Assembly: GCA_036351255.1 (NCBI GenBank)
Contig: JAZBOS010000028.1
Span: forward strand, 1-55,474
Direction: 5' to 3'
DNA: 55,474 nt
Source: Bacteroides sp.
GTDB lineage: Bacteria > Bacteroidota > Bacteroidia > Bacteroidales > UBA7960
Of the stretch, positions 1 through 8,919 are shown piece after piece (position 1 is the first letter of the stretch; each line of letters starts with the position of its first letter). A program made the translations under genes and the position numbers. The notes beneath the pieces were generated by a model. That model was not told the origin of the DNA. It saw only the letters and a program-made list of their open reading frames with translations, and did no database searches.

Positions 1-603
1 AAAGAGTAAAAAGGATTTTTTTTGCGAAAAGCCCTTAACGGCTTTTCATTATTAAAGGGGCTGTAAAACATTGCCGCCCCCTTCTCAACCATTGGTTTGC
101 TGGACGGTGAGAATACCCTTTCCATTTACGCCCCCATTGCATATCCTTTCCAGGCAGTAAAATCCATCCCTGATTCGGTATACCCATTATTTTAAAGAGT
201 TTGAGGCAAAGAAAAATTCCAAATTTCATTTTTTCTCATTCTCAGCAGCCATTTTGAAAAAAGCCTTCTCATTGAAGGGAGTTTAATAGACTTAACTATA
301 ATCTTTTAAAGGCTAATGGCCTTTAAATTTAAAATGGCTTTTTGTTGAAAGAAGTATGATAATTAATCGGCCAATCCGATCCCGAGGGTTTTGGGGGCCA
401 GAAGAAATTTTATTCAGTCTGACTTTGAGTTTCACATTTTTTGAAATTCAAAAGATGTTTTTGGACAATAAATTAATGTTATTCGATAATTTCAAATAAG
501 TCCAAATCCAAACGAAAAAACGGGTCCTAAAAAAATATCGGATGCATTTTTTTTGTTCAATTATTTTGTAACTTTCTTGTTATTAACGCAAAAACAAAAA
601 GGT
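1..603. other. region without a convincing gene
   Basis: AT-rich stretch at the window edge. The only structure I see is an 8-bp perfect stem (GAAAAGCC, 6-nt loop, GGCTTTTC) at 26-47, without a T-tract in the right place for a standard terminator. A 64-codon minus-strand frame at 35-229 has no family signature and is not called. The last part probably holds the promoter of the gene starting at 604, but no clear TAnnTTTG box stands out. Confidence 0.5.
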
Positions 604-1125
604 ATGAAAAGTTCAACAAGTTCTTTTCCGGTTTTTGTTATCTTTCTTCTTATTCCCCTGCTTTGTCAGAGCCAGGAATATTCCAGGTCGTATTTCAACC
701 TGGGATATATTACAAACTTTTCGAAATGCGAGGAATGCGAAAAAGTGGATACCGGAGGGTCGATCCGATTGGGTTATTTATCAAAGAAGAAATTAGGTTT
801 TTACCTTGGCTATTTATGGTTTAAAGAGTATCACAAGGATTTCGTGGAATATGACGATGAAGGGAAAGCATTTTTAGCTGGGTTAAATCTTCGGTTATTT
901 AAGAGCGAGGATTTCCGATTGTATGCTCAGATAGGGATTGAAAATGAGAAATTTATTGCAACCTACCCAACAAGGACTGAATCGGAGACAAACCTCAAAC
1001 CTGACTTTGGATTATTAATTAATTACAAATTCATAAATAGTTTTTTAGGTTGGCAACCATCAGAGCCACCCCATATAAACATTGGACTGGGGATAACTAT
1101 ATTAAACAAATCATCAGATCGTTAA
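604..1125 (+). CDS. small secreted outer-membrane beta-barrel-like protein
   Basis: Unrecognised protein of 173 aa. A signal peptide is visible: MKSS, a hydrophobic run FVIFLLIPLLC, then a QSQ/EYS cleavage-type region. The mature part alternates aromatic and hydrophobic residues with Gly (YFNLGYITNF, LGFYLGYLWF, FLAGLNLRLF, LYAQIGIENE, HINIGLGITIL), the pattern of a small 8-strand outer-membrane barrel. I chose the ATG at 604 because the signal peptide starts there; an in-frame start at 553 would add 17 residues ahead of it. The gene stands alone, convergent with the hydrogenase operon that ends at 1296. The function is unknown and the barrel assignment is inferred from residue pattern only. 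Confidence 0.55.
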   Translation: MKSSTSSFPVFVIFLLIPLLCQSQEYSRSYFNLGYITNFSKCEECEKVDTGGSIRLGYLSKKKLGFYLGYLWFKEYHKDFVEYDDEGKAFLAGLNLRLFKSEDFRLYAQIGIENEKFIATYPTRTESETNLKPDFGLLINYKFINSFLGWQPSEPPHINIGLGITILNKSSDR

Positions 1126-1240
1126 GGTTTTTTCTTCTCTGATTCATTTATTGAGAATATTTCTGGGTTTTTTTTATGCCTCTTTTTGATGTTCGTAACA
1201 AATAGCCCTTGTCCCTTGGTCCAATTTTATCAAAAAGAAA

Positions 1241-1264
1241 GGGGCTGCCTGGAAAGTCAGCCCC
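1241..1264. terminator. bidirectional rho-independent terminator
   Basis: GGGGCTG and CAGCCCC form a 7-bp GC-rich stem with a 10-nt loop. TTTTT follows on the plus strand and TTTCTTTTT on the minus strand. It lies between the convergent gene ending at 1125 and hydC ending at 1296, so it can end both transcripts. Confidence 0.8.
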
Positions 1265-1295
1265 TTTTTGATTAATGGAAAGAAATATGGTTCGA

Positions 1296-1784
1296 TTACT
1301 CGTTCTCATATTCTTTGAGGATATCCTTCACCCCGTCGGTAGTTACGCGACCATAAGTCTTGTCGCCGACCATGACCACGGGTGCCAATCCGCAGGCACC
1401 TACACAGCGCAGGCAGGTGATGGAGAATTTTCCGTCGGGCGTGGTTTCACCCACGGAAACTTTCAGGATGCGCTTGAATTCGTCAAGCACTTTTTCAGCA
1501 CCACGCACGTAACAAGCCGTGCCGGTGCAGATGCTGATGGGATAGCGGCCCTTGGGCAGCATGGTGAAGAATGAATAAAAGGTCACCACGCCATACACTT
1601 TCGCCACAGGGATATTCAAGCCTAAGGCCACCTCTTCCTGCACCTCGGCAGGCAGGTAACCGAAATACTCCTGGGACTTGTGCAAAACATTGATCAGTTC
1701 GCCGGCCTCGTTGTTAAACGACTTGCAGATCTCATGGATCTTTTGCACGTCCTTTTCTTTGAGTTTTAATTTTACGGAAGTCAT
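1296..1784 (-). CDS. hydC: [FeFe] hydrogenase 1, NuoE-like subunit (HydC/HndA)
   Basis: Thioredoxin-fold [2Fe-2S] subunit of an NAD(P)-linked cytoplasmic [FeFe] hydrogenase, homologous to the 24-kDa NuoE subunit of complex I. The 162 aa have the usual length. The cluster ligands are visible as C86-x4-C91 (ICTGTAC) and C127-x3-C131 (CVGAC). In HydABC enzymes this subunit works with the NuoF-like flavoprotein in electron transfer between NAD(H) and the hydrogenase subunit. It is the last gene of the operon, 50 bp after hydA, and is followed by the terminator at 1241-1264. Confidence 0.93.
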   Translation of the reverse strand: MTSVKLKLKEKDVQKIHEICKSFNNEAGELINVLHKSQEYFGYLPAEVQEEVALGLNIPVAKVYGVVTFYSFFTMLPKGRYPISICTGTACYVRGAEKVLDEFKRILKVSVGETTPDGKFSITCLRCVGACGLAPVVMVGDKTYGRVTTDGVKDILKEYENE

Positions 1785-1834
1785 TATCTGTGATTTTTTT
1801 TGTTACCAATGAAGACTGAAAAAAAGCCGGGGGC

Positions 1835-3607
1835 TTAGTCAATGTCAATATGAGTGGTTTGCTTTGCAAAATAATGGGTATGCAGTAAATGATGCGCCTT
1901 CTCGCTGAGGGGCTTACCCAGGTATTCCTCATACAGTTTGATGATGTAGGGGTTTTCATGGCTCTTGCGCAGCACTTTCAGCTCGTCTTCGGCATAAATG
2001 GCCTTCGAACGGGCTTTTAGGATGGCTGAGTTGCCGTGGTGCAAGGGCTGACCGCCTCCACCGATACATCCGCCGGGGCAGGCCATGATCTCGATGGCGT
2101 GAAATTCGCTCTTACCAGCACGTACGTCTTCAAGCAGTTTGCGGGCGTTACCCAGCCCGTGAGCGATACCGATCTTGATCTCCACTCCGTCGAAGTCGAC
2201 ACTTGCGGCACGAATGCCTTCCATGCCACGCAGTTGTTTGAAGTCCACCTTTTCGAGGGTTTTCTTTGTATGCAATTCGTAAGCGGTACGAACGGCGGCT
2301 TCAATCACGCCACCGGTCACCCCGAAAATGACACTGGCTCCGGTAGATTCACCCATGGGGTTGTCAAAATTTTCATCGGGCAGGCTGTTGAAGTCGATGT
2401 TGGCACCCTTGATGAGGGCTGCCAGCTCACGGGTTGAGATGGAATAATCCACATCGGGGTTGCCATCTACCTTAAACTCTTCGCGGGTGCACTCGAATTT
2501 TTTGGCGACGCAGGGCATGATGGAAACCACAATCATGTTCTTGCGGTCGATCTTGATCTTCTCAGCAAAATAGGATTTGGCAATAGATCCGAACATCTGC
2601 TGCGGGGAGCGGGCCGTTGAGGGTACGTCAAGTAAATCGGAAAAGTTGTGTTCAAAGAAGTTCACCCAACCGGGGCAGCAGGAGGTCAGCATGGGTAGCT
2701 TCACGCTCTTGTCGCCATTAAGGAATCTCCCGAGGCGGTCGAGCAGCTCTGAGCCTTCTTCCATAATGGTGAGGTCGGCAGCAAAGTCGGTATCGAAGAC
2801 ATAGTCGAAGCCGAGACGGCGCAGGGCAGCGGCCAGTTTACCGGTCACGAGGGTGCCGGGCTCAAGGCCAAACGCTTCACCCAGTGCGGCGCGCACTGCA
2901 GGAGCGGTTTGAACCACGACGGTCTTGGCGGGATCAGCCAGAGCACGGATTACCTGCGGGGTATGGTCGACCTCGGTGAGGGCGCCGGTGGGGCAAACGG
3001 CCACACACTGTCCGCAATAGGTACATTCGCTGTGGTCGAGGTCGCGCTCGAAAGCGGGAGCCACCACGGCTTCAAATCCCCTGTTGATACCCGAAAGCAC
3101 GCCCACGGTCTGGAAGTCGTTGCACATCGTTTCGCAGCGGCGGCACATGATACACTTATCCATTTCGCGAATGATGGCCGGGGAGAAGTCGGGCTTATAA
3201 GTCGATTTCTCGCCCTGGTATGGAATGTTTCTTACCCCCATTTTGATGGCCAGATCCTGCAGGTCACAGTTGCCACTCTTGGCACAAATGAGGCAGTCGA
3301 AGGGGTGGTCGCTGAGGATGAGCTCAAGCACCGTGCGCCTTGAGTTGAGCACGCGCATGCTGTTGGTCTTCACGACCAATCCTTCGGCGCATTCTGTGGC
3401 ACAGGAGGGCGCCAGATTGCGGCGGCCTTCTACTTCCACCACACATACACGGCAACCGCCGGGTTTGTGTTCAATGTTCAGGTCGCCCAGGTTCATATAG
3501 CAAAGGGTCGGTATCTCGATGCCCAGTTTCTTGGCAGCGTGGAAGATGGTGGTACCCTTCTCAACTTCGACCGTTCTGTTATCTATGGTTAATTTAATCA
3601 GTTCCAT
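1835..3607 (-). CDS. hydA: [FeFe] hydrogenase 1, catalytic subunit HydA
   Basis: Group A [FeFe] hydrogenase of 590 aa that interconverts protons and H2. Domains in order: plant-type [2Fe-2S] (C36, C52, C55, C69); His-Cys [4Fe-4S] (H101, C105, C108, C114); two [4Fe-4S] ferredoxin motifs (C152/155/158/162 and C195/198/201/205); H-cluster domain; small-subunit-like tail (SHENPYIIKLYEEYLG). The three H-cluster motifs are canonical: TSCCPGW (C310, C311), MPCVAKKFE (C366) and MACPGGCIGGGGQP (C510, C514). There is no extra C-terminal [2Fe-2S] domain as in Thermotoga HydA. It lies 17 bp after hydB. NAD(P)-linked, possibly electron-bifurcating activity is inferred from the subunit set. HydE/F/G, needed to build the H-cluster, are not in this window. 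Confidence 0.97.
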   Translation of the reverse strand: MELIKLTIDNRTVEVEKGTTIFHAAKKLGIEIPTLCYMNLGDLNIEHKPGGCRVCVVEVEGRRNLAPSCATECAEGLVVKTNSMRVLNSRRTVLELILSDHPFDCLICAKSGNCDLQDLAIKMGVRNIPYQGEKSTYKPDFSPAIIREMDKCIMCRRCETMCNDFQTVGVLSGINRGFEAVVAPAFERDLDHSECTYCGQCVAVCPTGALTEVDHTPQVIRALADPAKTVVVQTAPAVRAALGEAFGLEPGTLVTGKLAAALRRLGFDYVFDTDFAADLTIMEEGSELLDRLGRFLNGDKSVKLPMLTSCCPGWVNFFEHNFSDLLDVPSTARSPQQMFGSIAKSYFAEKIKIDRKNMIVVSIMPCVAKKFECTREEFKVDGNPDVDYSISTRELAALIKGANIDFNSLPDENFDNPMGESTGASVIFGVTGGVIEAAVRTAYELHTKKTLEKVDFKQLRGMEGIRAASVDFDGVEIKIGIAHGLGNARKLLEDVRAGKSEFHAIEIMACPGGCIGGGGQPLHHGNSAILKARSKAIYAEDELKVLRKSHENPYIIKLYEEYLGKPLSEKAHHLLHTHYFAKQTTHIDID

Positions 3608-3624
3608 ATTCTTGAGTCCTTCTT

Positions 3625-5418
3625 TTAAATGATTGTTACCGCATTAAACTTACATTTCTCCATACAGGCACCGCACTTGATACAGAGCGACTGGTCGATA
3701 AGGTGCACCTGTTTTCTTTCGCCCGCGATGCAGTTCACGGGGCAGTTGCGGGCACAGGCGGTACAGCCAACGCAGTTTTCCGGGATGATCTCGTAACGAA
3801 TGAGATCCTTGCACTGACCTGCGAAACACTTCTGTTCTGTAACGTGTGCCAGGTATTCATCATAGAAATTATCGAGCGTTGAGAGCACCGGGTTGGGAGA
3901 AGTCTGTCCAAGACCACAAAGAGAAGTGTCCTTGATGACCTGGCTAAGGTTGCGCAGCTTATCGAGGTCTTCCATGGTCCCCTGCCCTTTTGTTATTTTA
4001 TCCAGAATCTCATACAAGCGCTTGTTTCCAATGCGGCAGGGAGAGCACTTTCCGCAGGATTCTTCCACGGTAAAATCGAGGTAAAACTTGGCCACCGACA
4101 CCATGCAGTCGTCTTCATCCATCACAATCATGCCACCTGAGCCCATCATAGAGCCGGAAGCAAGCAGGTTATCGTAGTCGATCGGTGTGTCGAGATGTTT
4201 CTCGGTAAGGCATCCACCGGAGGGTCCACCGGTCTGCACGGCTTTAAACTTCTTGCCGCCTTTGATGCCGCCGCCGATCTCAAAGATCACTTCGCGCAGG
4301 GTAATACCCATAGGCACTTCAATGAGGCCCACGTTGTTGATCTTGCCGGCCAGGGCAAACACTTTGGTCCCTTTTGACTTCTCGGTGCCAATGGAGGAAA
4401 ACCACTTGGCGCCTTTATTAATAATGACGGGGATATTGGCATAGGTCTCCACGTTGTTCACGTTGGTAGGCATGCCCAAATATCCGCTTTGTGCCGGGAA
4501 GGGGGGTTTAAAGGTAGGCTCCCCGCGCTCGCCTTCCATGGAATGGATGAGGGCCGTTTCTTCACCGCAGACAAAAGCACCTGCACCATAACGCAGTTCG
4601 ATATCGAAGTTGAAGCCGCTGCCCATGATGTCTTCGCCCAACAGGCCGTATTCCCTTGCCTGCTCGATGGCGATCTTAAGCCGTTTGATGGCCAGGGGAT
4701 ATTCAGCACGAATATAGATCAGGCCTTTGGTAGCGCCAATGCAGTATCCGTTGATGGTCATGGCTTCCAATACGCTGTGAGGGTCACCCTCGAGGATGGA
4801 ACGGTCCATAAATGCACCGGGGTCGCCCTCATCGGCATTACAAACCACATACTTTTGTTCGCCCTTGACATCGTGCGCGATCTTCCACTTGACACCTGTG
4901 GGAAATCCACCGCCGCCACGTCCGCGCAGACCGGAGTCTATTACTTCCTGGATGGCCTCTTCGGGAGTCATCTCCATCAGCACCTTACCGAGGGCTTCGT
5001 AACCATCGAGGGCAAGGTATTCGCTGATGTTCTCAGGATCGATCAAACCACAGTTACGCAAAGCAATACGGATCTGCTTCTTGTAAAAGCCCATATGCTT
5101 TGAGTCGGGGATCTGTTCCTTTTTTACAGGGTCTTTGTAAAGCAGGCGGTTCACCTTACGCCCCTTGATGGCATGTTCAGCCACAATCTCAATAGCATCT
5201 TCAGGCTTCACGCCAACATAGAAGGTGTTGTCGGGGATCATCTTGACGATGGGGCCCTGCTCACAAAAACCAAAGCATCCGGTAGTAACCACCTGTACTT
5301 CGTTTTCCAGGCCTTTCTCCTGAACTTCCTTTTTTAAATTCTTATAAAGCATGTCGCTGGATGAAGCCCGGCAACCCGTGCCACCGCACACCAGCATATG
5401 CATTTTGAATTTCGCCAT
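3625..5418 (-). CDS. hydB: [FeFe] hydrogenase 1, NuoF-like flavoprotein HydB
   Basis: FMN- and NAD(P)H-binding electron-transfer subunit, 597 aa. Order of parts: N-terminal thioredoxin-like [2Fe-2S] domain (C11, C16, C48, C52); NuoF core with GLRGRGGGGFPTG near 163-175 and CNADEGDPGAF near 193-203; SLBB region; NuoF [4Fe-4S] ligands C455, C458, C461 (ESCGKCSPC) and C501; C-terminal two-[4Fe-4S] ferredoxin (C549/552/555/559 and C579/582/585/589). This is the full HydB/HndC architecture known from electron-bifurcating hydrogenases, where NADH and reduced ferredoxin are oxidised together. It follows the HndB-like gene by 21 bp and precedes hydA by 17 bp. Confidence 0.95.
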   Translation of the reverse strand: MAKFKMHMLVCGGTGCRASSSDMLYKNLKKEVQEKGLENEVQVVTTGCFGFCEQGPIVKMIPDNTFYVGVKPEDAIEIVAEHAIKGRKVNRLLYKDPVKKEQIPDSKHMGFYKKQIRIALRNCGLIDPENISEYLALDGYEALGKVLMEMTPEEAIQEVIDSGLRGRGGGGFPTGVKWKIAHDVKGEQKYVVCNADEGDPGAFMDRSILEGDPHSVLEAMTINGYCIGATKGLIYIRAEYPLAIKRLKIAIEQAREYGLLGEDIMGSGFNFDIELRYGAGAFVCGEETALIHSMEGERGEPTFKPPFPAQSGYLGMPTNVNNVETYANIPVIINKGAKWFSSIGTEKSKGTKVFALAGKINNVGLIEVPMGITLREVIFEIGGGIKGGKKFKAVQTGGPSGGCLTEKHLDTPIDYDNLLASGSMMGSGGMIVMDEDDCMVSVAKFYLDFTVEESCGKCSPCRIGNKRLYEILDKITKGQGTMEDLDKLRNLSQVIKDTSLCGLGQTSPNPVLSTLDNFYDEYLAHVTEQKCFAGQCKDLIRYEIIPENCVGCTACARNCPVNCIAGERKQVHLIDQSLCIKCGACMEKCKFNAVTII

Positions 5419-5439
5419 TACTGTTTTCCTCCTTTTATG

Positions 5440-5832
5440 TTAGTCAATTTTTTCGTAATTCACCGGAATAATTCCCTCGAGCAGTTCGCCGGTCTTGATA
5501 TATTTTTCAATGATATCATCAGCTTTTTTCTTGTCAACATATCCAAAAACCACGGGGTCCTGATTTGGAAGGGTCACTTCAACGGTGGGTTCGGCATAGC
5601 AATAGCCCATGCAGCCCGTTTGAGATACGATGGCGTCGATGTTACGCTTTTCGAGCTCGTCGATGAGGAACTCCATCACTTCCTTGGCTCCGGAAGCAAT
5701 GCCGCAGGTAGCCATGGCTACCCTGACCTGCACCCGGCCTTCAGGATTGTCGCTTTTTTCTCTTAAGGCGATTTGCGACTGAAGGTCGGCCTTCATCTTT
5801 TTCAAATCAGCCAGTGATTTAATCTTTGTCAT
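5440..5832 (-). CDS. HndB-like thioredoxin-fold ferredoxin subunit of hydrogenase 1
   Basis: Small protein of 130 aa resembling HndB, the fourth subunit of Desulfovibrio Hnd-type hydrogenases, and the thioredoxin-like [2Fe-2S] domain at the N-terminus of HydB. Ligand candidates are C43, C74 and C78 (TGCMGYC). The expected second ligand is absent: C43 is followed by GIASG where HydB has CGGTGC. The protein may therefore bind its cluster differently or be structural. It lies 21 bp before hydB. A role as hydrogenase accessory subunit is inferred from context and homology. Confidence 0.8.
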   Translation of the reverse strand: MTKIKSLADLKKMKADLQSQIALREKSDNPEGRVQVRVAMATCGIASGAKEVMEFLIDELEKRNIDAIVSQTGCMGYCYAEPTVEVTLPNQDPVVFGYVDKKKADDIIEKYIKTGELLEGIIPVNYEKID

Positions 5833-5886
5833 TTTTTTAATCTCCCAATTGTTAAAGGTTGAAAAAATATTTCTTTCTATTCGGGT

Positions 5887-6438
5887 TCAACTTTTCGGAG
5901 CCCTGAGGGCTTCCAGGTTTTCATTGATCATTTCTTTCAAAAACCGCATCACCTGCGGATCATTGACAGGCAAGCCATCGAGAGCCTCGGCGATATCGGC
6001 CGTATCCAGTACAAATTCATTCTCTTCCACCCTGTGGCGGTAAATAAACCGTATTTCAGGGTTTGCCCCGGCAAGCATCACCATCACCCCTGCCACATCA
6101 CCAAGGGGCGGCCGGTCGATATGATCCAGTCCGAAGGTGGCTGTCAGGCTTGTGCCCCTGCCCTGCTCGGAACGGATCTGCAAGCTTCCCCCTGTGGCTT
6201 CTGCATTTTGTTTGAACAGCGGAATGCCCAGACCTACCTTTCGGGTGGTGCGCGAAGTGTAGAAGGGATCGGTAACCCGTTCCAGCACTTCCTGCGGCAT
6301 ACCACTGCCATCATCGGTCACTTCTATCACCAGAGTGCCTGCATGGCCAGACTCCGTGATACTGATGCTGATATTACTGGCACCGGCACGAATGCTGTTC
6401 TGGGCAATATCAAGTATGTGGAGCGACAGGTCCTTCAT
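5887..6438 (-). CDS. GHKL-type ATP-binding protein (histidine-kinase-like ATPase domain)
   Basis: Protein of 183 aa with a histidine-kinase-type ATPase fold but no sensor or dimerisation domain. Visible boxes are the N-box LDIAQNSIRAGAS near 10-22, the G1 box DDGSGM near 42-47, DPFYTSRTTRKVGLGIPLF and the G2-like GRGTSL. About 80 further C-terminal residues have no recognised motif. Its start overlaps the PHP gene by 4 bp (ATGA type), so the two are probably translationally coupled. Such ATPases accompany [FeFe] hydrogenase operons in anaerobic Firmicutes and Thermotogae. The phosphorylation target is unknown. Confidence 0.85.
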   Translation of the reverse strand: MKDLSLHILDIAQNSIRAGASNISISITESGHAGTLVIEVTDDGSGMPQEVLERVTDPFYTSRTTRKVGLGIPLFKQNAEATGGSLQIRSEQGRGTSLTATFGLDHIDRPPLGDVAGVMVMLAGANPEIRFIYRHRVEENEFVLDTADIAEALDGLPVNDPQVMRFLKEMINENLEALRAPKS

Positions 6439-7187
6439 ATCCCCGGTTTTTCAATGCGAGTGCTTCGGTTGTCCTGCTTGTGCAGAGCCTTACGGATTTC
6501 ACCGAAGTTCCTGTTTTCCATGTCAAAAATGGTGATACCCGAACCCAGGGTATCAGGATGGTGTGCATCTGAACTCCTGATAAAGGTATAAGATTCGATC
6601 CATGGGAACTGCCTGATCATCTCCTCCGGCGTTGTGAAGCGCGATACCTCGAGGGCATCAGCTTTCAAATCCTGGGGAACAAAACCCAGCTGGCTGGTGA
6701 GGCTGTACCTGGGCCGGTCGATGTGGGCAGGGATAAAAAGGCCACCCAACCGGTGCACTTCCGTTTCCACCTGATCCAGACCTTGGTCCAGACCCGATAT
6801 CAACAGCCTTTCCTCTTCCTCAACGATCATCTCCTGTTCGTCAAGAACCACCTGGTAACCAAAATATTTGGGGTCATTCTTGATGTCGGGCAGATGTCGG
6901 TCGAGGTATTGCTGAAAGGCAGCAAGTGTTTCAAAGTTTTCAAAGAACGTTAAGCAGTGGGCTTCTTCGCGGGTAGTGACTTCAGCCCCACACAAAACGA
7001 ATATTCCCTTTTCGCGGGCCAGTTTGCTTACGAGCGGCCCGTGTTTGGTGCTGTTGTGGTCGGTGATGCCCAGGATATCGATCCCCCTGCGGGCTGCCGT
7101 TTCCACAATTGCGGCGGGACTCATTTTGAGGTCGCCGCAGGGTGACAACACGGTATGCACATGCAAATCGGCCCTGAACGAGTTCAT
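6435..7187 (-). CDS. PHP-domain phosphoesterase
   Basis: Metal-dependent PHP-family phosphoesterase of 250 aa. The N-terminal metal motif DLHVHT (D7-H9-H11) is followed by GITDHNS, an internal PAHIDRP and a late SDAHH motif, which together make the usual trinuclear metal site. The substrate is unknown. It lies 4 bp after a DRTGG gene and overlaps the next ATPase gene by 4 bp. Within this operon it could remove a phosphate or hydrolyse a small signalling compound in the cassette that accompanies the hydrogenase; that role is inference. Confidence 0.85.
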   Translation of the reverse strand: MNSFRADLHVHTVLSPCGDLKMSPAAIVETAARRGIDILGITDHNSTKHGPLVSKLAREKGIFVLCGAEVTTREEAHCLTFFENFETLAAFQQYLDRHLPDIKNDPKYFGYQVVLDEQEMIVEEEERLLISGLDQGLDQVETEVHRLGGLFIPAHIDRPRYSLTSQLGFVPQDLKADALEVSRFTTPEEMIRQFPWIESYTFIRSSDAHHPDTLGSGITIFDMENRNFGEIRKALHKQDNRSTRIEKPGI

Positions 7188-7191
7188 TTTA

Positions 7192-7530
7192 TCAAGTCTT
7201 CAATATTTCATAGAGCTTCCCGCTGATCTCAAAAGCAGAAAGGTCGGTTCCCAGCACAGGTATTTCTTCCTCATTGCTCTGCATGGCAGTGTCTTCATTC
7301 GGCTGATGACTGCTCACAAGAATCACGGCGGCCAAGTCTTTCAATGAGGCAATAGCCATGACATTCTTATGGGTCTGCAAGGTAATCCAGATGTGTCCTG
7401 CCTGCGCATGTCCCATCACATCGCTAAGCAGATCGGAAACATAACCACCGGTTACCTCACGGTTTATCCCACCCTGTCCACTGAGGACCTTAAGCGAAAG
7501 TTTTTGTGCAATATCTGAAATCGTCATCAT
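7192..7530 (-). CDS. DRTGG-domain protein (second copy)
   Basis: Protein of 112 aa with the features of the DRTGG domain: ISDIAQKLSLKVLSG at the start, VTGGYVSDLLSDVMGHA near 26-42 and an alternating alpha/beta remainder. The domain is known from phosphotransacetylase N-termini and CBS proteins and is thought to be a regulatory ligand-binding unit. A related protein is encoded at 9358-9702, so the cassette contains two, each next to a GHKL or PHP gene. It lies 9 bp after the HydS-like gene. Biochemical function unknown. Confidence 0.8.
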   Translation of the reverse strand: MMTISDIAQKLSLKVLSGQGGINREVTGGYVSDLLSDVMGHAQAGHIWITLQTHKNVMAIASLKDLAAVILVSSHQPNEDTAMQSNEEEIPVLGTDLSAFEISGKLYEILKT

Positions 7531-7539
7531 CCAATATCT

Positions 7540-8916
7540 TTAATTTTTCTGGCTGCCAAATTTTTCTTCGCCCCAGATTTCTTTCAAAATCTCCATGGAG
7601 TCTTTGCTGTTCAGCCAGTCTTTTTGTTCATATTTCTTCTGAATAAAAATGCAATGGGTAATTTCAGCACGTCCTTGCGCGATGTCCTGGGCCAGGGCAT
7701 TGCAGGTGGGTGAGCCACAAAGGCCGCAATCGACCGAAGGCAGCAAAGCCATAATATCGCGCACCATCTGCATTTTAAGCAAGGCTTGCTTCATATCCTC
7801 ATCCAGCTTTTCCATGGACCTGGGGAGCACTTTTTTCACCCCAATGTTTTCCATCAGGAATCCACGGTAAGATTCCATTGATTCATCCACTTCCTGGTGG
7901 TAATGCGGCAGGTTTTCCATTTCCACCTCCCTGGCCTGATTACGTAACCGCTCAACAGTGAAAAAACGGTTTCCACTGGTCAGGATGCCTCCTGCACAGC
8001 TTTGGTCGCAAGCCCGCAATTCAAGAAAATCGATGTCGGCATTTTCGCCATTTTCAATCTTTTCCAGGAATTCAATCACATTGTTGATCTCATCAATAGC
8101 CAATGACCGCCCGGGCATCCTGGAGGATTCACCTTCGGTAAGACTCCAAAGCATTTCTTCGGGCTGCAAGGTGTAAAGCGAAGGAACCTGGCAGAAATTC
8201 TTTCCTTTATGACCTTGCTTCATACTGGTATATACTTTATTAAAGATGAAGTCCATATTGATGACTCCGTCTATGTCGCTGGTGTCATCGCCAACAGGAC
8301 TTTTTACTGCGGCTATTTTGGCGGCGCAGGGGGTAATATAGAACATTCCAATCTCTTTACTCTTCGCACCTTCATCGATAAGTTTTTTGCGAAAATAGGT
8401 GGCTGCGATATCCAGCGGTGGCTTGAGCAGGATCAGGTTATCGGTGAGTCCAGGAAACCTTACCTGAATCAGGCGAACAACAGCCGGACAGAAGGTGGAG
8501 ATCAGGGGTTTCTTCCGGCCGTGTTGCTCCATATATTGTTTCATGGCGCCTTCCAGGACACGGGTGCCATGCTCCACTTCAAAAATATGGGTAAACCCAA
8601 GTTCGTGCAAAACGCTGCGAATCTGGTTGATTGATACCTGCTCGGGAAATTGCCCCATCAAAACATTAGGGATCAGGGCCACGCGGTGCTCAAATTCGAA
8701 TATCCGGCTGAAGTCATCCTGCTCCACAATAATGGCACCCACCGGGCAGGCACGATAGCATTTACCACAGTCGACGCATCGGTTGTCGGTAAGCTCAGCT
8801 TTCCCTCCATGAATCCGTATGGCCTGCGTTGGACACACGTTCATGCAATGGGAGCAGCCTATACAGACCTCCTTGCGGAACTTCAGTGCGTGGTGAAAAT
8901 ACTTTACAGCCATCAT
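7540..8916 (-). CDS. putative sensory [FeFe]-hydrogenase (HydS-like)
   Basis: Protein of 458 aa with two [4Fe-4S] motifs (C18/21/24/28 and C47/50/53/57), an H-cluster-type domain and a C-terminal four-cysteine Fe-S domain (C397, C400, C405, C422). The H-cluster motifs are altered: L1 is STFCPAV, with Phe142 where catalytic enzymes have the proton-relay Cys; L2 is TPCAAK (C197) instead of MPCxxK; L3 is RACDQSCAGG (C303, C307). All four ligands of the cubane are kept, so H-cluster binding is possible, but the relay Cys and the catalytic L2 Met are gone, as in group C/D enzymes proposed to sense H2 or redox state. There is no PAS domain. It is flanked by ATPase and DRTGG genes with 3- and 9-bp gaps. 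The sensor role is inferred. Confidence 0.85.
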   Translation of the reverse strand: MMAVKYFHHALKFRKEVCIGCSHCMNVCPTQAIRIHGGKAELTDNRCVDCGKCYRACPVGAIIVEQDDFSRIFEFEHRVALIPNVLMGQFPEQVSINQIRSVLHELGFTHIFEVEHGTRVLEGAMKQYMEQHGRKKPLISTFCPAVVRLIQVRFPGLTDNLILLKPPLDIAATYFRKKLIDEGAKSKEIGMFYITPCAAKIAAVKSPVGDDTSDIDGVINMDFIFNKVYTSMKQGHKGKNFCQVPSLYTLQPEEMLWSLTEGESSRMPGRSLAIDEINNVIEFLEKIENGENADIDFLELRACDQSCAGGILTSGNRFFTVERLRNQAREVEMENLPHYHQEVDESMESYRGFLMENIGVKKVLPRSMEKLDEDMKQALLKMQMVRDIMALLPSVDCGLCGSPTCNALAQDIAQGRAEITHCIFIQKKYEQKDWLNSKDSMEILKEIWGEEKFGSQKN

Positions 8917-8919
8917 TAA

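Noticed and set aside
26..47. 8-bp perfect hairpin as a terminator
   Set aside because: The poly-T run lies on the wrong side for plus-strand termination and poly-A follows on the minus strand.
35..229. 64-codon minus-strand frame at the window edge
   Set aside because: No domain, no credible start context, composition unlike the coding genes here.
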